From the NCBI GenBank assembly GCA_026002995.1, contig BPGK01000001.1, positions 744,001 to 808,000 of the forward strand: 64,000 nt of DNA, in the 5' to 3' direction. The DNA is from Gaiellaceae bacterium. Lineage in GTDB: Bacteria > Actinomycetota > Thermoleophilia > Gaiellales > Gaiellaceae. This document shows, one piece after another, positions 7,762 to 16,735 of this stretch; position 1 is the first letter of the stretch, and each line of letters starts with the position of its first letter. Below the pieces are notes generated by a model. It was not told the origin of the DNA. It ran no database searches and saw nothing but the letters and a program-made list of their open reading frames with translations. Position numbers and translations under genes: made by a program.

Positions 7762-8697
7762 GTGGCCGAGCTTCCCCACGGTATCCGCCGGGTGACGCTC
7801 TCCTTGCCGACCCGGCCAGGGCACGTCCACGCGTACCTCCTCCCCGGAGAGGATGGCTGGATCGTCGTCGACACGGGCGTTGGGCTCCCGGACGCGAAGG
7901 AGACCTGGGCGGCGGAGCTCGAGCAGGCCGGGGGCTCGGTCGCCGCCGTGTTCGTGACCCACTTCCATCCCGACCACGTCGGCGCTGCCGCGGATCTCCA
8001 CGAGCTCACGGGCGCTCCCGTGTACCAGGGTGTCCTCGACTACGCGCAGTGCGAGCTCGTCTGGGGGAACCCGTTGTGGTCGGAGCGGCTCCTCGAGTGG
8101 TTCCAGCTCCACGGCGCGCCGCCCGAGGTCACCGGCGAGCTCGTGGGGCAGAGCGCGGTCTACCGCCCGTTCATCCGCTACCAGCGCGACCCGTTGCTCC
8201 TGACGGCGGGCGAGCGGCTCGACGGCTGGGAGCTGATCGCCGCGCCCGGTCACGCCGACGGACAGCTCTGCCTACTCAAGGACGGCGTGCTCATCGCCGC
8301 GGACCACCTGCTCGGCCGAATCACGCCGACTGTCGGCCTCTGGCCCGCGAGCAGGCCCGATCCGCTCGCCGACTACCTCCAGGCGCTCGAGCGCACGATC
8401 GAGCTCGCTCCGCGGCTCGCGCTCCCCGGGCACGGCGACCCGATCGAGGAGCCGGTCGCCCGGGCGCGTGAGCTCCAGGAGCACCACCGGCTCCGGCTCG
8501 AGGAGGCCGCGGCTGCGCTCGACACGACGCCGAAGACCGCCTACGAGCTCTCGTTCGCGCTCTTCGGCGCGGAGCTCAACCCCGCCGGGCGCCGCTTCGC
8601 CATCGCCGAGACGCTCTCGCATCTGGAGCGACTCGTCCACGAAGGCGCCGCTCGGCGGCACGAGGCCAGCGGGGTGGTCGCCTATACTGCCGCCTGA
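7762..8697 (+). CDS. MBL-fold metallo-hydrolase
   Basis: 311 residues. The metallo-beta-lactamase signature THFHPDHVG supplies metal ligands, with later ligands in APGHADG, ADHLLG and PGHGDPI. A C-terminal helical domain (~235-305) resembles the LACTB2/MBL-associated winged helix, with ELSFALFGAELNPAGRRFAIAET. Substrate class cannot be fixed; thioesterase or hydrolase roles are typical. GTG 7762 places the beta-lactamase fold at the N-terminus and fits the leaderless hexamer. Confidence 0.88.
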   Translation: MAELPHGIRRVTLSLPTRPGHVHAYLLPGEDGWIVVDTGVGLPDAKETWAAELEQAGGSVAAVFVTHFHPDHVGAAADLHELTGAPVYQGVLDYAQCELVWGNPLWSERLLEWFQLHGAPPEVTGELVGQSAVYRPFIRYQRDPLLLTAGERLDGWELIAAPGHADGQLCLLKDGVLIAADHLLGRITPTVGLWPASRPDPLADYLQALERTIELAPRLALPGHGDPIEEPVARARELQEHHRLRLEEAAAALDTTPKTAYELSFALFGAELNPAGRRFAIAETLSHLERLVHEGAARRHEASGVVAYTAA

Positions 8698-8731
8698 TCA
8701 ACGTGGGCGACGAACTCCCGCCGAGTACCAG

Positions 8732-8750
8732 CGCCCCGTGCGACGGGGCG
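8732..8750. terminator. GC-rich hairpin after MBL gene
   Basis: CGCCCCGT and ACGGGGCG form a perfect 8-bp stem with a GCG loop, 34 nt after the MBL stop. There is no T-run, so termination is plausible but unproven. Confidence 0.45.
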
Positions 8751-8797
8751 GATCCTCCTCGCACGAGCCGCTCTGACCGAGCGGTCGCTGTCGTGGA

Positions 8798-10096
8798 ATG
8801 AGCGACAGCGTGCGCATCCTCGTGGTCGCCGCGCTCGTGCTCGGGAATGCCGTCTTCGTGGCCGCGGAGTACGCGCTCGTCACCGCCCGCCGGACGCGGC
8901 TGGAGGAGCGGGCGCGGTCGGGGGGTCGCGGCGCCGCGACTGCGGTGCGGCTTCTCGACGAGCCTGTGCGCTTCATCTCGACCGTGCAGGTCGGTATCAC
9001 CGTCTGCGGGATCCTGATCGGCGCGATCGGCGAGCCGCTCGTCCGCGGGTGGGTGGCGCCGCCGCTCTCCACGGCGATCGCCTTCGTGCTGGCGTTCACG
9101 CTCCTGACGTACGTGACCGTCGTCCTCGGCGAGCTCGTCCCGAAGGCGGTCGCCCTCCAGCGCTCCGAGGCGCTCGCGGTCGCGCTCGCGGCGCCCCTCG
9201 ACTGGCTCGCGCGCATCGCGTATCCGCTCGTCTGGCTCCTCCAGGTCTCCGCGAACGCGGTGCTGAAGGCGCTTCGGGTGCGTCCGGCCCCGGCCGGGAT
9301 GATCCCGTTCACGCGCGAGGACATCCGGCAGAGCGTCGCTGCGGCCGAGGACGTCGGCGAGTTCCAGGAGGCGGAGGAGGAGATGCTCTACAAGGTCTTC
9401 GACTTCGCCTCGAAGGAGGTCGCCGACGTCATGGTGCCCCGACCCGAGGTCGTCGCGATCTCGGTCGACCTGCCTCCCGAGGACGCGCTCAAGGCGGTCG
9501 TCGACTCGCCGTACACGCGGTATCCGCTGTACCGGGGCTCCCTGGACGAGATCGTCGGCATCCTCCACGTGCGCGACCTCTTCGCCGCGATGCACGACCT
9601 CGGGATCGCGTCGGTCCGGCTCGAGTCCATCGCCCGGCCCGCCTTCGTCGTGCCCGAGACGAAGGATCTCGCCGCGCTCCTCGCCGACTTCCGGCGCGAG
9701 AAGCAGCACATGGCGATCGTCGTCGACGAGTACGGGGCGATGGAGGGGATCGCCACGCTCGAGGACCTGCTCGAGGAGATCGTCGGGGAGATCGAGGACG
9801 AGTTCGACCTCCCGGACACCTCGGTCGAGCGGGTCGACGAGCGGCGGATCCGTATCGACGGGACGTTCTCGATCGACGACTTCAACGAGGAGTTCGGGAC
9901 GAGCCTCGAGCAGGAGGACTTCCACACGATGGCGGGGCTCGTGTTCGGACACCTCGGCCGAGCCCCCGAGGTCGGCGACGTGGCGACGATCGACGGCCTC
10001 GTGCTCACGGTGCTCGAGGTCGAGGGCTCGCGGATCTTGAAGATCGAGGTCGAGTTCCGCGAGCCCGAGAACGTGAACGAGCCGGAAGCCGCCTAG
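8798..10096 (+). CDS. CNNM/HlyC/CorC-family membrane protein with CBS pair
   Basis: 432 residues. The N-terminal CNNM domain has ~4 membrane segments (residues 5-150) including GNAVFVAAEYALVTARRTRL. Two CBS domains follow, centred near ADVMVPRPEVVAI and GAMEGIATLEDLLEEIVGEI, then a CorC_HlyC domain (~345-425). The family is linked to Mg/Co efflux or membrane ion homeostasis; the hemolysin name is historical. ATG 8798 starts just before the first membrane helix. The next gene begins 7 nt after its stop. Confidence 0.92.
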   Translation: MSDSVRILVVAALVLGNAVFVAAEYALVTARRTRLEERARSGGRGAATAVRLLDEPVRFISTVQVGITVCGILIGAIGEPLVRGWVAPPLSTAIAFVLAFTLLTYVTVVLGELVPKAVALQRSEALAVALAAPLDWLARIAYPLVWLLQVSANAVLKALRVRPAPAGMIPFTREDIRQSVAAAEDVGEFQEAEEEMLYKVFDFASKEVADVMVPRPEVVAISVDLPPEDALKAVVDSPYTRYPLYRGSLDEIVGILHVRDLFAAMHDLGIASVRLESIARPAFVVPETKDLAALLADFRREKQHMAIVVDEYGAMEGIATLEDLLEEIVGEIEDEFDLPDTSVERVDERRIRIDGTFSIDDFNEEFGTSLEQEDFHTMAGLVFGHLGRAPEVGDVATIDGLVLTVLEVEGSRILKIEVEFREPENVNEPEAA

Positions 10097-10102
10097 CCAC
10101 GA

Positions 10103-11335
10103 GTGCGCCGTAGGGGCGACTCTCCGTTCCGGCACCGCGACTTCGCCCTCTTCTGGGTCGCGCTGCTCGTCCAGGGCTTCGCGCTCACGATGGCCACCGT
10201 CGCGATCGGCTGGCAGGTCTACTCCGTCCGCGAGAACCCACTCGACCTGGGCCTCGTCGGTCTCGCCGAGTTCGTCCCTCTCCTGCTCCTCGCCCTGCCG
10301 GCCGGTCAGCTCGCCGATCGCCTCCCGCGGCGCCGGATCGTCCTCGCGATGTTCCTCCTCGACATCGGCGTGCTCGCAGCGCTCCTCGGGATCACCGCCC
10401 AGGGCGCGACGCGCGTGTGGCCCTTCTTCGCACTCGCCTTCGTCACCGGGATCGGGAGCGCGCTGGGCGCTCCTGCGGGGCGCGCGCTCACGCCGTCGCT
10501 CGTCCCGCAGGAGATCCTCGTCAGCGCCCTCGCGCAGCGCTCGATCGCCTTCCAGCTCTCGGCGGTAGTCGGACCGGCGGTCGGCGGCGTCCTCTTCGCA
10601 GTCCGGCCGGAGCTCGTGTACGGCGTCGGGATCGCGCTCTCGCTCGTCGCGCTCGGCTGCGTGCTCGCCATGCGCAGTGGGAGGACGCCCGCGAGCGACG
10701 GCGCTCTCGGCATGGACGACGTCCTGGCCGGAGTTCGGCTCATCCGGCGGACGCGGATCCTCCTGGGGGCGATCTCGCTCGATCTCTTCGCCGTCCTCCT
10801 CGGCGGCGCCGTTGCGCTGCTCCCCGTCTTCGCCAAGGACATCCTGGAGGTCGGCCCAACCGGCCTCGGGCTCTTGCGCACCGCGCCCGCCGTGGGTGCG
10901 TTCGCCGCTGCGCTCCTCATCGCCCGCTTCCCGATCCGGCGGCACGCGGGGCCAAAGCTCTACCTCGTGGTCGCGGCGTTCGGCGCGTGCATGGTCGTGT
11001 TCGGCCTCTCGCGCGAGCTGTGGCTCTCGCTCGCCGCCCTCGCGCTCGCCGGCGCGTTCGACATGGTGAGCGTCGTCCTGCGCTCGACGATCCTCCCGCT
11101 CGTGACGCCCGATGCCCTGCGCGGCCGGGTGACGGCGGTCGAGATGGTGTTCATCAGCGCCTCGAACGAGCTTGGCGCCTTCGAGTCGGGCGTCGCCGCC
11201 GCGCTGCTCGGAGCGGTGCCGGCGGTCGTTCTCGGCGGCGTCGCGACCATCGCGATCGCTGGGATCTGGTGGAAACTCTTCCCGGCGCTCGCGAAGGTCG
11301 ATCGCCTGGACGAGCTGCGCCCAGTCCCGATCTGA
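10103..11335 (+). CDS. MFS transporter, EntS-like exporter
   Basis: 410 residues with ~12 membrane segments. The N-terminus FRHRDFALFWVALLVQGF and the loop LADRLPRRRIVLAM (motif A of MFS) match the EntS/enterobactin-exporter branch (MFS_3). The substrate is unknown and no siderophore gene is nearby. GTG 10103 leaves a 6-nt gap from the CNNM gene, so the two are probably co-transcribed. Confidence 0.9.
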   Translation: MRRRGDSPFRHRDFALFWVALLVQGFALTMATVAIGWQVYSVRENPLDLGLVGLAEFVPLLLLALPAGQLADRLPRRRIVLAMFLLDIGVLAALLGITAQGATRVWPFFALAFVTGIGSALGAPAGRALTPSLVPQEILVSALAQRSIAFQLSAVVGPAVGGVLFAVRPELVYGVGIALSLVALGCVLAMRSGRTPASDGALGMDDVLAGVRLIRRTRILLGAISLDLFAVLLGGAVALLPVFAKDILEVGPTGLGLLRTAPAVGAFAAALLIARFPIRRHAGPKLYLVVAAFGACMVVFGLSRELWLSLAALALAGAFDMVSVVLRSTILPLVTPDALRGRVTAVEMVFISASNELGAFESGVAAALLGAVPAVVLGGVATIAIAGIWWKLFPALAKVDRLDELRPVPI

Positions 11336-11338
11336 CCG

Positions 11339-13042
11339 TCAGGCCACGCAGGCCGCCGGGAGCTCGAACCAGCGCAGGTGCTCGAAGTCCGGGCCGAGCT
11401 CCGGGGCCCCGTCGTCCTGCGGGAGCTCCCCGGCGGCGGCGAGGATCGCCCGCGCCTCGGCGAGGTGGTCCTCGAGCGCGGACTCCGGAGCGCGATCGTG
11501 CGGCAGCTCCGGGATGCGGAGGCTCCCGGTTGCCGCGTCGTACGAGAGGTCGGTCAGCCGCAGGGGCGGCTCGACCGGGCCGTCGCGGTGCCGCCAGAGG
11601 CCGCTCACCGGGTCGAAGCGGTAGAGCGGCAGCAGCTTCCAGCCCTCGCTCGCGACGATGTCGACGGTCTCGACGATGTACTCGAACACCGCCTCCGAGA
11701 TGAAGTAGTTGAAGGAGACGCGCGTCCAGCCCGGCTTGATCCCCTCGCAGCCGCGCGCGATCTCGCGCTCGAACTCGTGCGAGCGCTCGAGGTCGATCCC
11801 GAGCAGGCGGTGCCCGTACGGCCCGGCGCAGGAGCAGCCGCCCCGGGCCTGGATTCCGAAGAGGTCGTTCAAGAGCGCGACGACGAAGTTGTGGTGGAGA
11901 TATCGCCCGCCGGGACGGCGCACGACGAACGAGACGATGGGGAGACGCTCGGCTTCGAGGTTCCCGAGGAGCTCGAGGCTCGGGTTGCGCGACCACCGCT
12001 CGACCGCGCGCTGCCAGAAGTCCTCCTCGTGCGCGCGGATCGTGTCGACGCCGACGGCCTGCTTGAGCTGGAACACGAGGCCGGCCCGAATCGACTCGAC
12101 GATGGCCGGCGTGCCTCCTTCCTCCCGGTGCTCGGGATCGTCGAGGTAGCGATGCTCGGTCGGGTTCACGTACCTGACCGTGCCGCCGCCGACGACGTCC
12201 GGGACGCGGTTCGTCAGGAGAGCCCGCCGGACGACGAGCACTCCGGGAGTGCCCGGCCCGCCGACGAGCTTGTGGGGGCTGAGGACGATCGCGTCTTTGT
12301 ACGCGAGCGGGTGACGCGAGCAGCGCGGGGACATCTCGATCTCGACGTACGGGGCTGCGGCGGCGAAGTCCCAGAACGAGAGCGCGCCGTGACGGTGGAG
12401 GAGGTCGGCGATGGCGCACGTGTTCGAGAGGATCCCGGTCACGTTCGAGGCGGCGGAGAAGGAGCCGATCTTGAGCGGCCGCGTCGCATGGCGCAGGAGC
12501 TCCTCCTCGAGCATCGTGAGGTCGATGTGGCCGTCGGCGTCTTCTCGAATCTCGATCACGTCAGCGATCGACTCGCGCCAGGGCAGCTCGTTCGAGTGGT
12601 GCTCGAAGGGGCCGACGAAGACCACCGGCCGCTCCTCCTGCGGGATCGAGGCGGTGAGGCCGTAGCGATCCTCGAGCGCAGAGGGGATGCGGATTCCGAG
12701 GATGCCGATGAGCTTGTCCACCGCTCCGGTCGAGCCCGAGCCGCAGAAGATGACGCACGTCTCCTCGTCGCCGCCAACGGCCTCATGGATGATGCGCCGC
12801 GCGTCCTCCCGCAGCTGCGTCGTCTGGAGGCCCGTGCCCGACGACTCCGTGTGCGTGTTCGCGTAGCGGGGCAGCACCTCGTTGCGGATGACGTCCTCGA
12901 TGAACGCGAGGGAGCGGCCGCTCGCCGTGTAGTCGGCGTACGTCACGCGCCGCGGGCCGAACGGCCCGAGCATCACCTGGTCGTCGCCGATCACGGCCTC
13001 GCGGATGCGGCGGAGGAGCGGCGTCTCGACGGGTCGCGTCAC
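11339..13042 (-). CDS. Class V aminotransferase-fold PLP enzyme (cysteine desulfurase/selenocysteine lyase-like)
   Basis: 567 residues, longer than the ~400 usual for the fold because of a C-terminal extension. The PLP lysine is in SPHKLVGGPG. The Cys-containing loop RGGCSCAGPYGHRLLGI is where desulfurases keep their nucleophile. HTESSGTGLQTTQLRED near the N-terminus is typical of this branch. The reaction is likely on a sulfur- or amino-containing small molecule, not named here. GTG 13042 follows glcF by 29 nt and the ORF extension beyond is antisense/out-of-frame glcF. Confidence 0.8.
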   Translation of the reverse strand: MTRPVETPLLRRIREAVIGDDQVMLGPFGPRRVTYADYTASGRSLAFIEDVIRNEVLPRYANTHTESSGTGLQTTQLREDARRIIHEAVGGDEETCVIFCGSGSTGAVDKLIGILGIRIPSALEDRYGLTASIPQEERPVVFVGPFEHHSNELPWRESIADVIEIREDADGHIDLTMLEEELLRHATRPLKIGSFSAASNVTGILSNTCAIADLLHRHGALSFWDFAAAAPYVEIEMSPRCSRHPLAYKDAIVLSPHKLVGGPGTPGVLVVRRALLTNRVPDVVGGGTVRYVNPTEHRYLDDPEHREEGGTPAIVESIRAGLVFQLKQAVGVDTIRAHEEDFWQRAVERWSRNPSLELLGNLEAERLPIVSFVVRRPGGRYLHHNFVVALLNDLFGIQARGGCSCAGPYGHRLLGIDLERSHEFEREIARGCEGIKPGWTRVSFNYFISEAVFEYIVETVDIVASEGWKLLPLYRFDPVSGLWRHRDGPVEPPLRLTDLSYDAATGSLRIPELPHDRAPESALEDHLAEARAILAAAGELPQDDGAPELGPDFEHLRWFELPAACVA

Positions 13043-13071
13043 CGGGCTGAGGGTAACGTCGGTCGCGGCCC

Positions 13072-14286
13072 TCAGCGTCGAGCGGACACGCGGAGCGCGG
13101 CGGCCTCGGTGCCCCTGATCGAGGCGTCGAGGAGCTCGATCGGGTGGAGCGCCGGCAGCGGCCGTCCCGCGCGGCGCAGCGCGTTCGAGACCTGCACGAG
13201 GCAACCGGGGTTCGCGCTCGCGTAGATCTGCGCACCGGTGGCCAGGACGTTCGCTGCTTTGCGATCGCCGAGCTTGCGGGCGGCGTCGGCCTGGACGACG
13301 TTGTAGATCCCGGCCGAGCCGCAGCAGAGGTCCTGCTCCGCCGGCTCGACGAGCTCGAGCTCGGGGATGCGTGCGAGGGCGGGCGCTATGGAGAGGGGGA
13401 GGCGCTGCGCGTGGCGGAGGTGACACGGGTCCTGGAGCGCGACCTTCAGCGGAAGCGGATGTCGCGGCGCGCGCGGGGGCGTCTCGGCGAGCAGCTCGCC
13501 GACGTCGCGAATCTTCGCGGCAAAGGTGGCCGCCCGCTCGTCGCCAAGGAGCCAGCCGAGCTCCTTGAGATGGGAGCCGCAGCCCGACGAGTTGACCACG
13601 ACGAGGTCGAGGCCGTCGAAGGCGTCGAGTAGCCGACGGGCGAAGGCCTTCCCCTCCTCGAGCCGCCCCGCGTGCACGGAGAGCGCGCCACAGCAGCCCT
13701 GCGGTGGCGCGTGCACCTCGAGCCCGTCCGCCGCGAGAACGCGCGCCGTCGAGGCGTTCACGTCGCCGAAGACCGCGCTCTGGACGCAGCCGGTGAGGAG
13801 GCCCACGCGCGCGACCGGCTCGCCGTTCGCGGGCGTGAGGGCGGGGATCGTCTCGGCGCGTCGCCAGCGCGGCGCAGCCCGCGCCGGCGCGCCCAGCCGT
13901 CCGGGCAGCGCGCGACCGAGCGGCGCGAGCCGGAGCGCTACGCCCAGCCGCCGCGGATAGGGGAGCACCCGGAAGAGGAGCTCCCGGACGAGGCGCTCGC
14001 GAAGCGGCCGCTCGACCTCGTCCTCGACGGCCGCCCGCGTCGCCTCGATGAGGCGGTCGTAGCGGACGCCCGACGGGCACGACGAGAGGCACGCCATGCA
14101 CCCGAGGCAGCGGTCGAAGTGGGTCGCGACGGTCGCGGTGAGCGAGATCGCGCCGTCGAGCAGCCCGTCCATGAGGTGGATGCGCCCGCGCGGGGAGTCC
14201 ATCTCCTCCCGCCAGAGGACGTACGTCGGGCACGTGGGCAGGCAGAACCCGCAGTGGACGCAGTCGGAGACGACCTCGCGGATCAC
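13072..14286 (-). CDS. glcF: Glycolate oxidase-type iron-sulfur subunit
   Basis: 404 residues. Two 4Fe-4S motifs lie in the first 90 residues (CVHCGFCLPTCPTY and CLGCMACLSSCPSG). Two CCG domains follow with GCCGALSVHAG and LCCGSAGIYNVVQ. It passes electrons from the flavin subunits to the membrane quinone or another acceptor. GTG 14286 overlaps the glcE stop (GTGA). The third gene of glcD-glcE-glcF. Confidence 0.92.
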   Translation of the reverse strand: MIREVVSDCVHCGFCLPTCPTYVLWREEMDSPRGRIHLMDGLLDGAISLTATVATHFDRCLGCMACLSSCPSGVRYDRLIEATRAAVEDEVERPLRERLVRELLFRVLPYPRRLGVALRLAPLGRALPGRLGAPARAAPRWRRAETIPALTPANGEPVARVGLLTGCVQSAVFGDVNASTARVLAADGLEVHAPPQGCCGALSVHAGRLEEGKAFARRLLDAFDGLDLVVVNSSGCGSHLKELGWLLGDERAATFAAKIRDVGELLAETPPRAPRHPLPLKVALQDPCHLRHAQRLPLSIAPALARIPELELVEPAEQDLCCGSAGIYNVVQADAARKLGDRKAANVLATGAQIYASANPGCLVQVSNALRRAGRPLPALHPIELLDASIRGTEAAALRVSARR

Positions 14287-15182
14287 GTGAGCACGCCCCG
14301 CGGGTCGAAGGCGGCGCGCAGCCGCTCGTGCAAGCGGCGGAGCGCCTCGGGCGGCTCCGGCCGTTCGCCGGGCCCAGGCGTGTAGGCGACACCCGCCGCC
14401 GGCCGCACGACCGCCTGCTCCAGGCGCTCGAGGACGGCGCGCAGCTCGCCCGGCGGAAAGAGGACGCTGCCCCGCGCCTCGCCTTGGCGGCGACGCGACT
14501 CCTCCCACACCTCCAGGCCCGCCTCCTCGCCCCCGACGAGGGCGCGGGCCCGGGCTAGCTGGCTCTCGACCGCGCGCGGCGAGCCCTCGAAGAGGAGCGC
14601 GACCCGGCCGGGGTGGAGGACGTCGAGCGCGCTCGGAGCGAGTTGCGAGCGCAGGAGAGCGCCGACGGCGCCGGCGACGTCGCCGGGCTCGGCGACGAGC
14701 GTGCGAGCTGCCTTCGGGAGTGGGTGCAAGCGGAAGCTCGCGCGGGCGATGAACGCGAGCCGGCCCCGCGAGCCGCAGACGAGCCGGGCGAGGTCGTAGC
14801 CGGCGACGTTCTTCACGACCTTGCCGCCCGCGCTTGCGATCGTCCCGTCGGCGAGCACGAGCGTCACGCCGAGGACGAGGTCGCGCGGCGCGCCGAAGCG
14901 GTGGCGCAGCGGGCCTGACAGGTTCTCTGCGAGGAGCGCGCCGATCGTCGGATCGTCGGGAGGGTCGAGCGAGAGCCGCTGGCCGTGGCGTGCGAGCGCG
15001 GACTGGAGCGCCGAGAGGCGGAGCCCGGCCTCGACGGTGCACGTGAGGTCGCCCGCCTCGTGCTCGAGGATGCGGCTCAGAGCCTCCGTCGTCACGTCCT
15101 CCCCGATGCGGACGCGTCGCCCCTCGGCGTGGGCGGCGGCGAAGAAGGCGGCGGCCTCGGCGAGGCTAGAGACGCTCGGCAA
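14283..15182 (-). CDS. glcE: Glycolate oxidase FAD-binding subunit GlcE
   Basis: 299 residues, somewhat shorter than typical GlcE (~350). The PCMH-type FAD domain shows DDPTIGALLAENLSGPLRHRFG and GGKVVKNVAGYDLARL, hallmark GlcE motifs. It pairs with GlcD in oxidising glycolate or a related 2-hydroxyacid. TTG at 15182 is the best start and overlaps glcD by 17 nt. The longer ORF start at 15683 is inside glcD in another frame. Confidence 0.9.
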   Translation of the reverse strand: MPSVSSLAEAAAFFAAAHAEGRRVRIGEDVTTEALSRILEHEAGDLTCTVEAGLRLSALQSALARHGQRLSLDPPDDPTIGALLAENLSGPLRHRFGAPRDLVLGVTLVLADGTIASAGGKVVKNVAGYDLARLVCGSRGRLAFIARASFRLHPLPKAARTLVAEPGDVAGAVGALLRSQLAPSALDVLHPGRVALLFEGSPRAVESQLARARALVGGEEAGLEVWEESRRRQGEARGSVLFPPGELRAVLERLEQAVVRPAAGVAYTPGPGERPEPPEALRRLHERLRAAFDPRGVLT

Positions 15183-16620
15183 GGCCGATCCTCTCGAGCG
15201 CGTGTGGTCGGTAGGGGCCCGGCGCCTCGCCGCAGAGCCGCGGCGTCGGCAGGACCTTGCCCGGGTTGCAGAGGCCGTCGGGGTCGAAGGCGCGCCGCAG
15301 GCGCTCGAAGACGGCGAGGTCGCGCTCCGAGAACATTCCGGGCATCGCACAGGCCTTGTCCATGCCGACGCCGTGCTCCCCGGTGAGGGAGCCGCCGGCG
15401 TCGAGGCAGGCGGCGAGGATCGCCTCCGCCAGCTTCCGCGCCCGCTCCGTCTCTCCCGCCTCGGGGTCGTAGAGGACGAGCGGGTGGAGGTTCCCGTCGC
15501 CCGCGTGGAAGACGTTCCCGACACGGAGCCCGTGCGCATCCGAGAGCTCCTCGATCCGGCGCAGCACCTCCGGGAGCTTCGTCCGGGGCACGACGCCGTC
15601 CTGGACGTAGTACGCGCGCGCGACGCGTCCCATCGCTGCGAACGCCGACTTGCGTCCCTTCCAGAGGAGCGCGCGAGCGCCATCGTCGGTCGCGGCGCGC
15701 AGCTCGAAGGCCCCGCACGCCCGGCAGATGCGCTCGACCTCGGCCGCGTCCTCCTCCACCTGCTCGGCGACGCCGTCGAGCTCGACGAGGAGCGCGGCCC
15801 CCGCTCCAGCCGGATACCCCGGCGAGACGGCGAGCTCGGCGGCTTCGATCGTCAACCGATCCATCATCTCGATCGCGGACGGGAGGATGCCCGCGGCGAC
15901 GATCTCGGAGACGGCGGCGCCGGCGGCGTCCGTCGTCTCGAAGCCGGCGAGCAACGTGCGCACCGACTCGGGGATCCGCACGATGCGGAGCGTGATGCGG
16001 GTGACGATGCCGAGCGTCCCCTCGGAACCGACGACGACCCCGAGGAGGTCGGGCCCGTCGGAGTCGAGCGCCTTCCCGCCGAGCTCGACCACGTCCCCGT
16101 CCGGGAGGACGAGGGTCAGCCCGGTGACGTGGTGGACGGTGAACCCCCGCCCGAGGCAGTGCGCTCCGCCCGAGTTCTCGGCGACGTTGCCGCCGATCGT
16201 GCACACCTGCTGGCTCGAGGGGTCGGGGGCGTAGAAGAACCCCTCCGCCTCGACGGCCCGCGTGACGTCGAGGTTCGCGACGCCGGGCTCGACGACGACC
16301 CGCTGGCTCGCGAGATCGACCTCGAGGATCCGATCCATACGCGAGAGCGCGACGACGACGCCGCCCGCCATCGGCGTCGCCCCACCCGAGAGCCCCGTTC
16401 CCGCGCCGCGGGCGACGAACGGCACGCGCTCCCGCCGGCACGCGCGGACGACCGCCTGCACCTCCTCGGTCGAGCCCGGAAGGACGACGAGCTCCGGGAC
16501 AGCGCGGTGTCCCGTCAGCCCGTCACACTCGTACACCCGCAGCCGTTCCGGCTCGGTGACGACGTGCTCGGGCCCGACCGCGGAGCGGAGCGCGGAGACG
16601 AGCGTGCGGGAGAGAGGCAC
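15166..16620 (-). CDS. glcD: Glycolate/D-lactate-type oxidase FAD subunit GlcD
   Basis: 484 residues. FAD-binding PCMH domain with RGAGTGLSGGATP and GGNVAENSGGAHCLG, and a C-terminal FAD-linked oxidase domain with GNVFHAGDGNLHP and GEHGVGMDK, the GlcD/VAO-family active-site signatures. With GlcE and GlcF it forms the three-subunit glycolate dehydrogenase producing glyoxylate. D-lactate or 2-hydroxyglutarate remain possible. GTG 16620 has TAGACT 7 nt upstream. Confidence 0.93.
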   Translation of the reverse strand: MPLSRTLVSALRSAVGPEHVVTEPERLRVYECDGLTGHRAVPELVVLPGSTEEVQAVVRACRRERVPFVARGAGTGLSGGATPMAGGVVVALSRMDRILEVDLASQRVVVEPGVANLDVTRAVEAEGFFYAPDPSSQQVCTIGGNVAENSGGAHCLGRGFTVHHVTGLTLVLPDGDVVELGGKALDSDGPDLLGVVVGSEGTLGIVTRITLRIVRIPESVRTLLAGFETTDAAGAAVSEIVAAGILPSAIEMMDRLTIEAAELAVSPGYPAGAGAALLVELDGVAEQVEEDAAEVERICRACGAFELRAATDDGARALLWKGRKSAFAAMGRVARAYYVQDGVVPRTKLPEVLRRIEELSDAHGLRVGNVFHAGDGNLHPLVLYDPEAGETERARKLAEAILAACLDAGGSLTGEHGVGMDKACAMPGMFSERDLAVFERLRRAFDPDGLCNPGKVLPTPRLCGEAPGPYRPHALERIGLAERL

Positions 16621-16627
16621 GGAGGCG

Positions 16628-16633
16628 AGTCTA
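16628..16633 (-). promoter_or_regulatory. Leaderless -10 hexamer TAGACT for glcDEF
   Basis: On the minus strand TAGACT ends 7 nt before GTG 16620, identical in sequence and spacing to the ferredoxin promoter. Confidence 0.5.
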
Positions 16634-16722
16634 GGCTGGACCTGCGCCGTGTGGTGACAGACGCGCGTCGCCGCGCGTGGGTTCGCGGGACGGTTCCCGC
16701 ACCGGCGCTCGTGCCGCCGAGA

Positions 16723-16728
16723 TAGGCT
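16723..16728 (+). promoter_or_regulatory. Leaderless -10 hexamer TAGGCT for the FAH-family gene
   Basis: TAGGCT ends 7 nt before GTG 16736. A small hairpin GCGGGA-CGGT-TCCCGC lies ~20 nt upstream of it. Confidence 0.5.
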
Positions 16729-16735
16729 GCCGCAC

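Noticed and set aside
8576-10945. 789-residue minus-strand ORF over the CNNM and MFS genes
   Set aside because: It lies antisense to two well-conserved membrane protein genes and its product is a low-complexity Arg/Asp/Glu/Pro mix typical of high-GC shadow frames.
13043-14392. N-terminal extension of the class V aminotransferase ORF (1017 residues)
   Set aside because: The extension is glcF read in another frame; the conserved fold begins after 13042.
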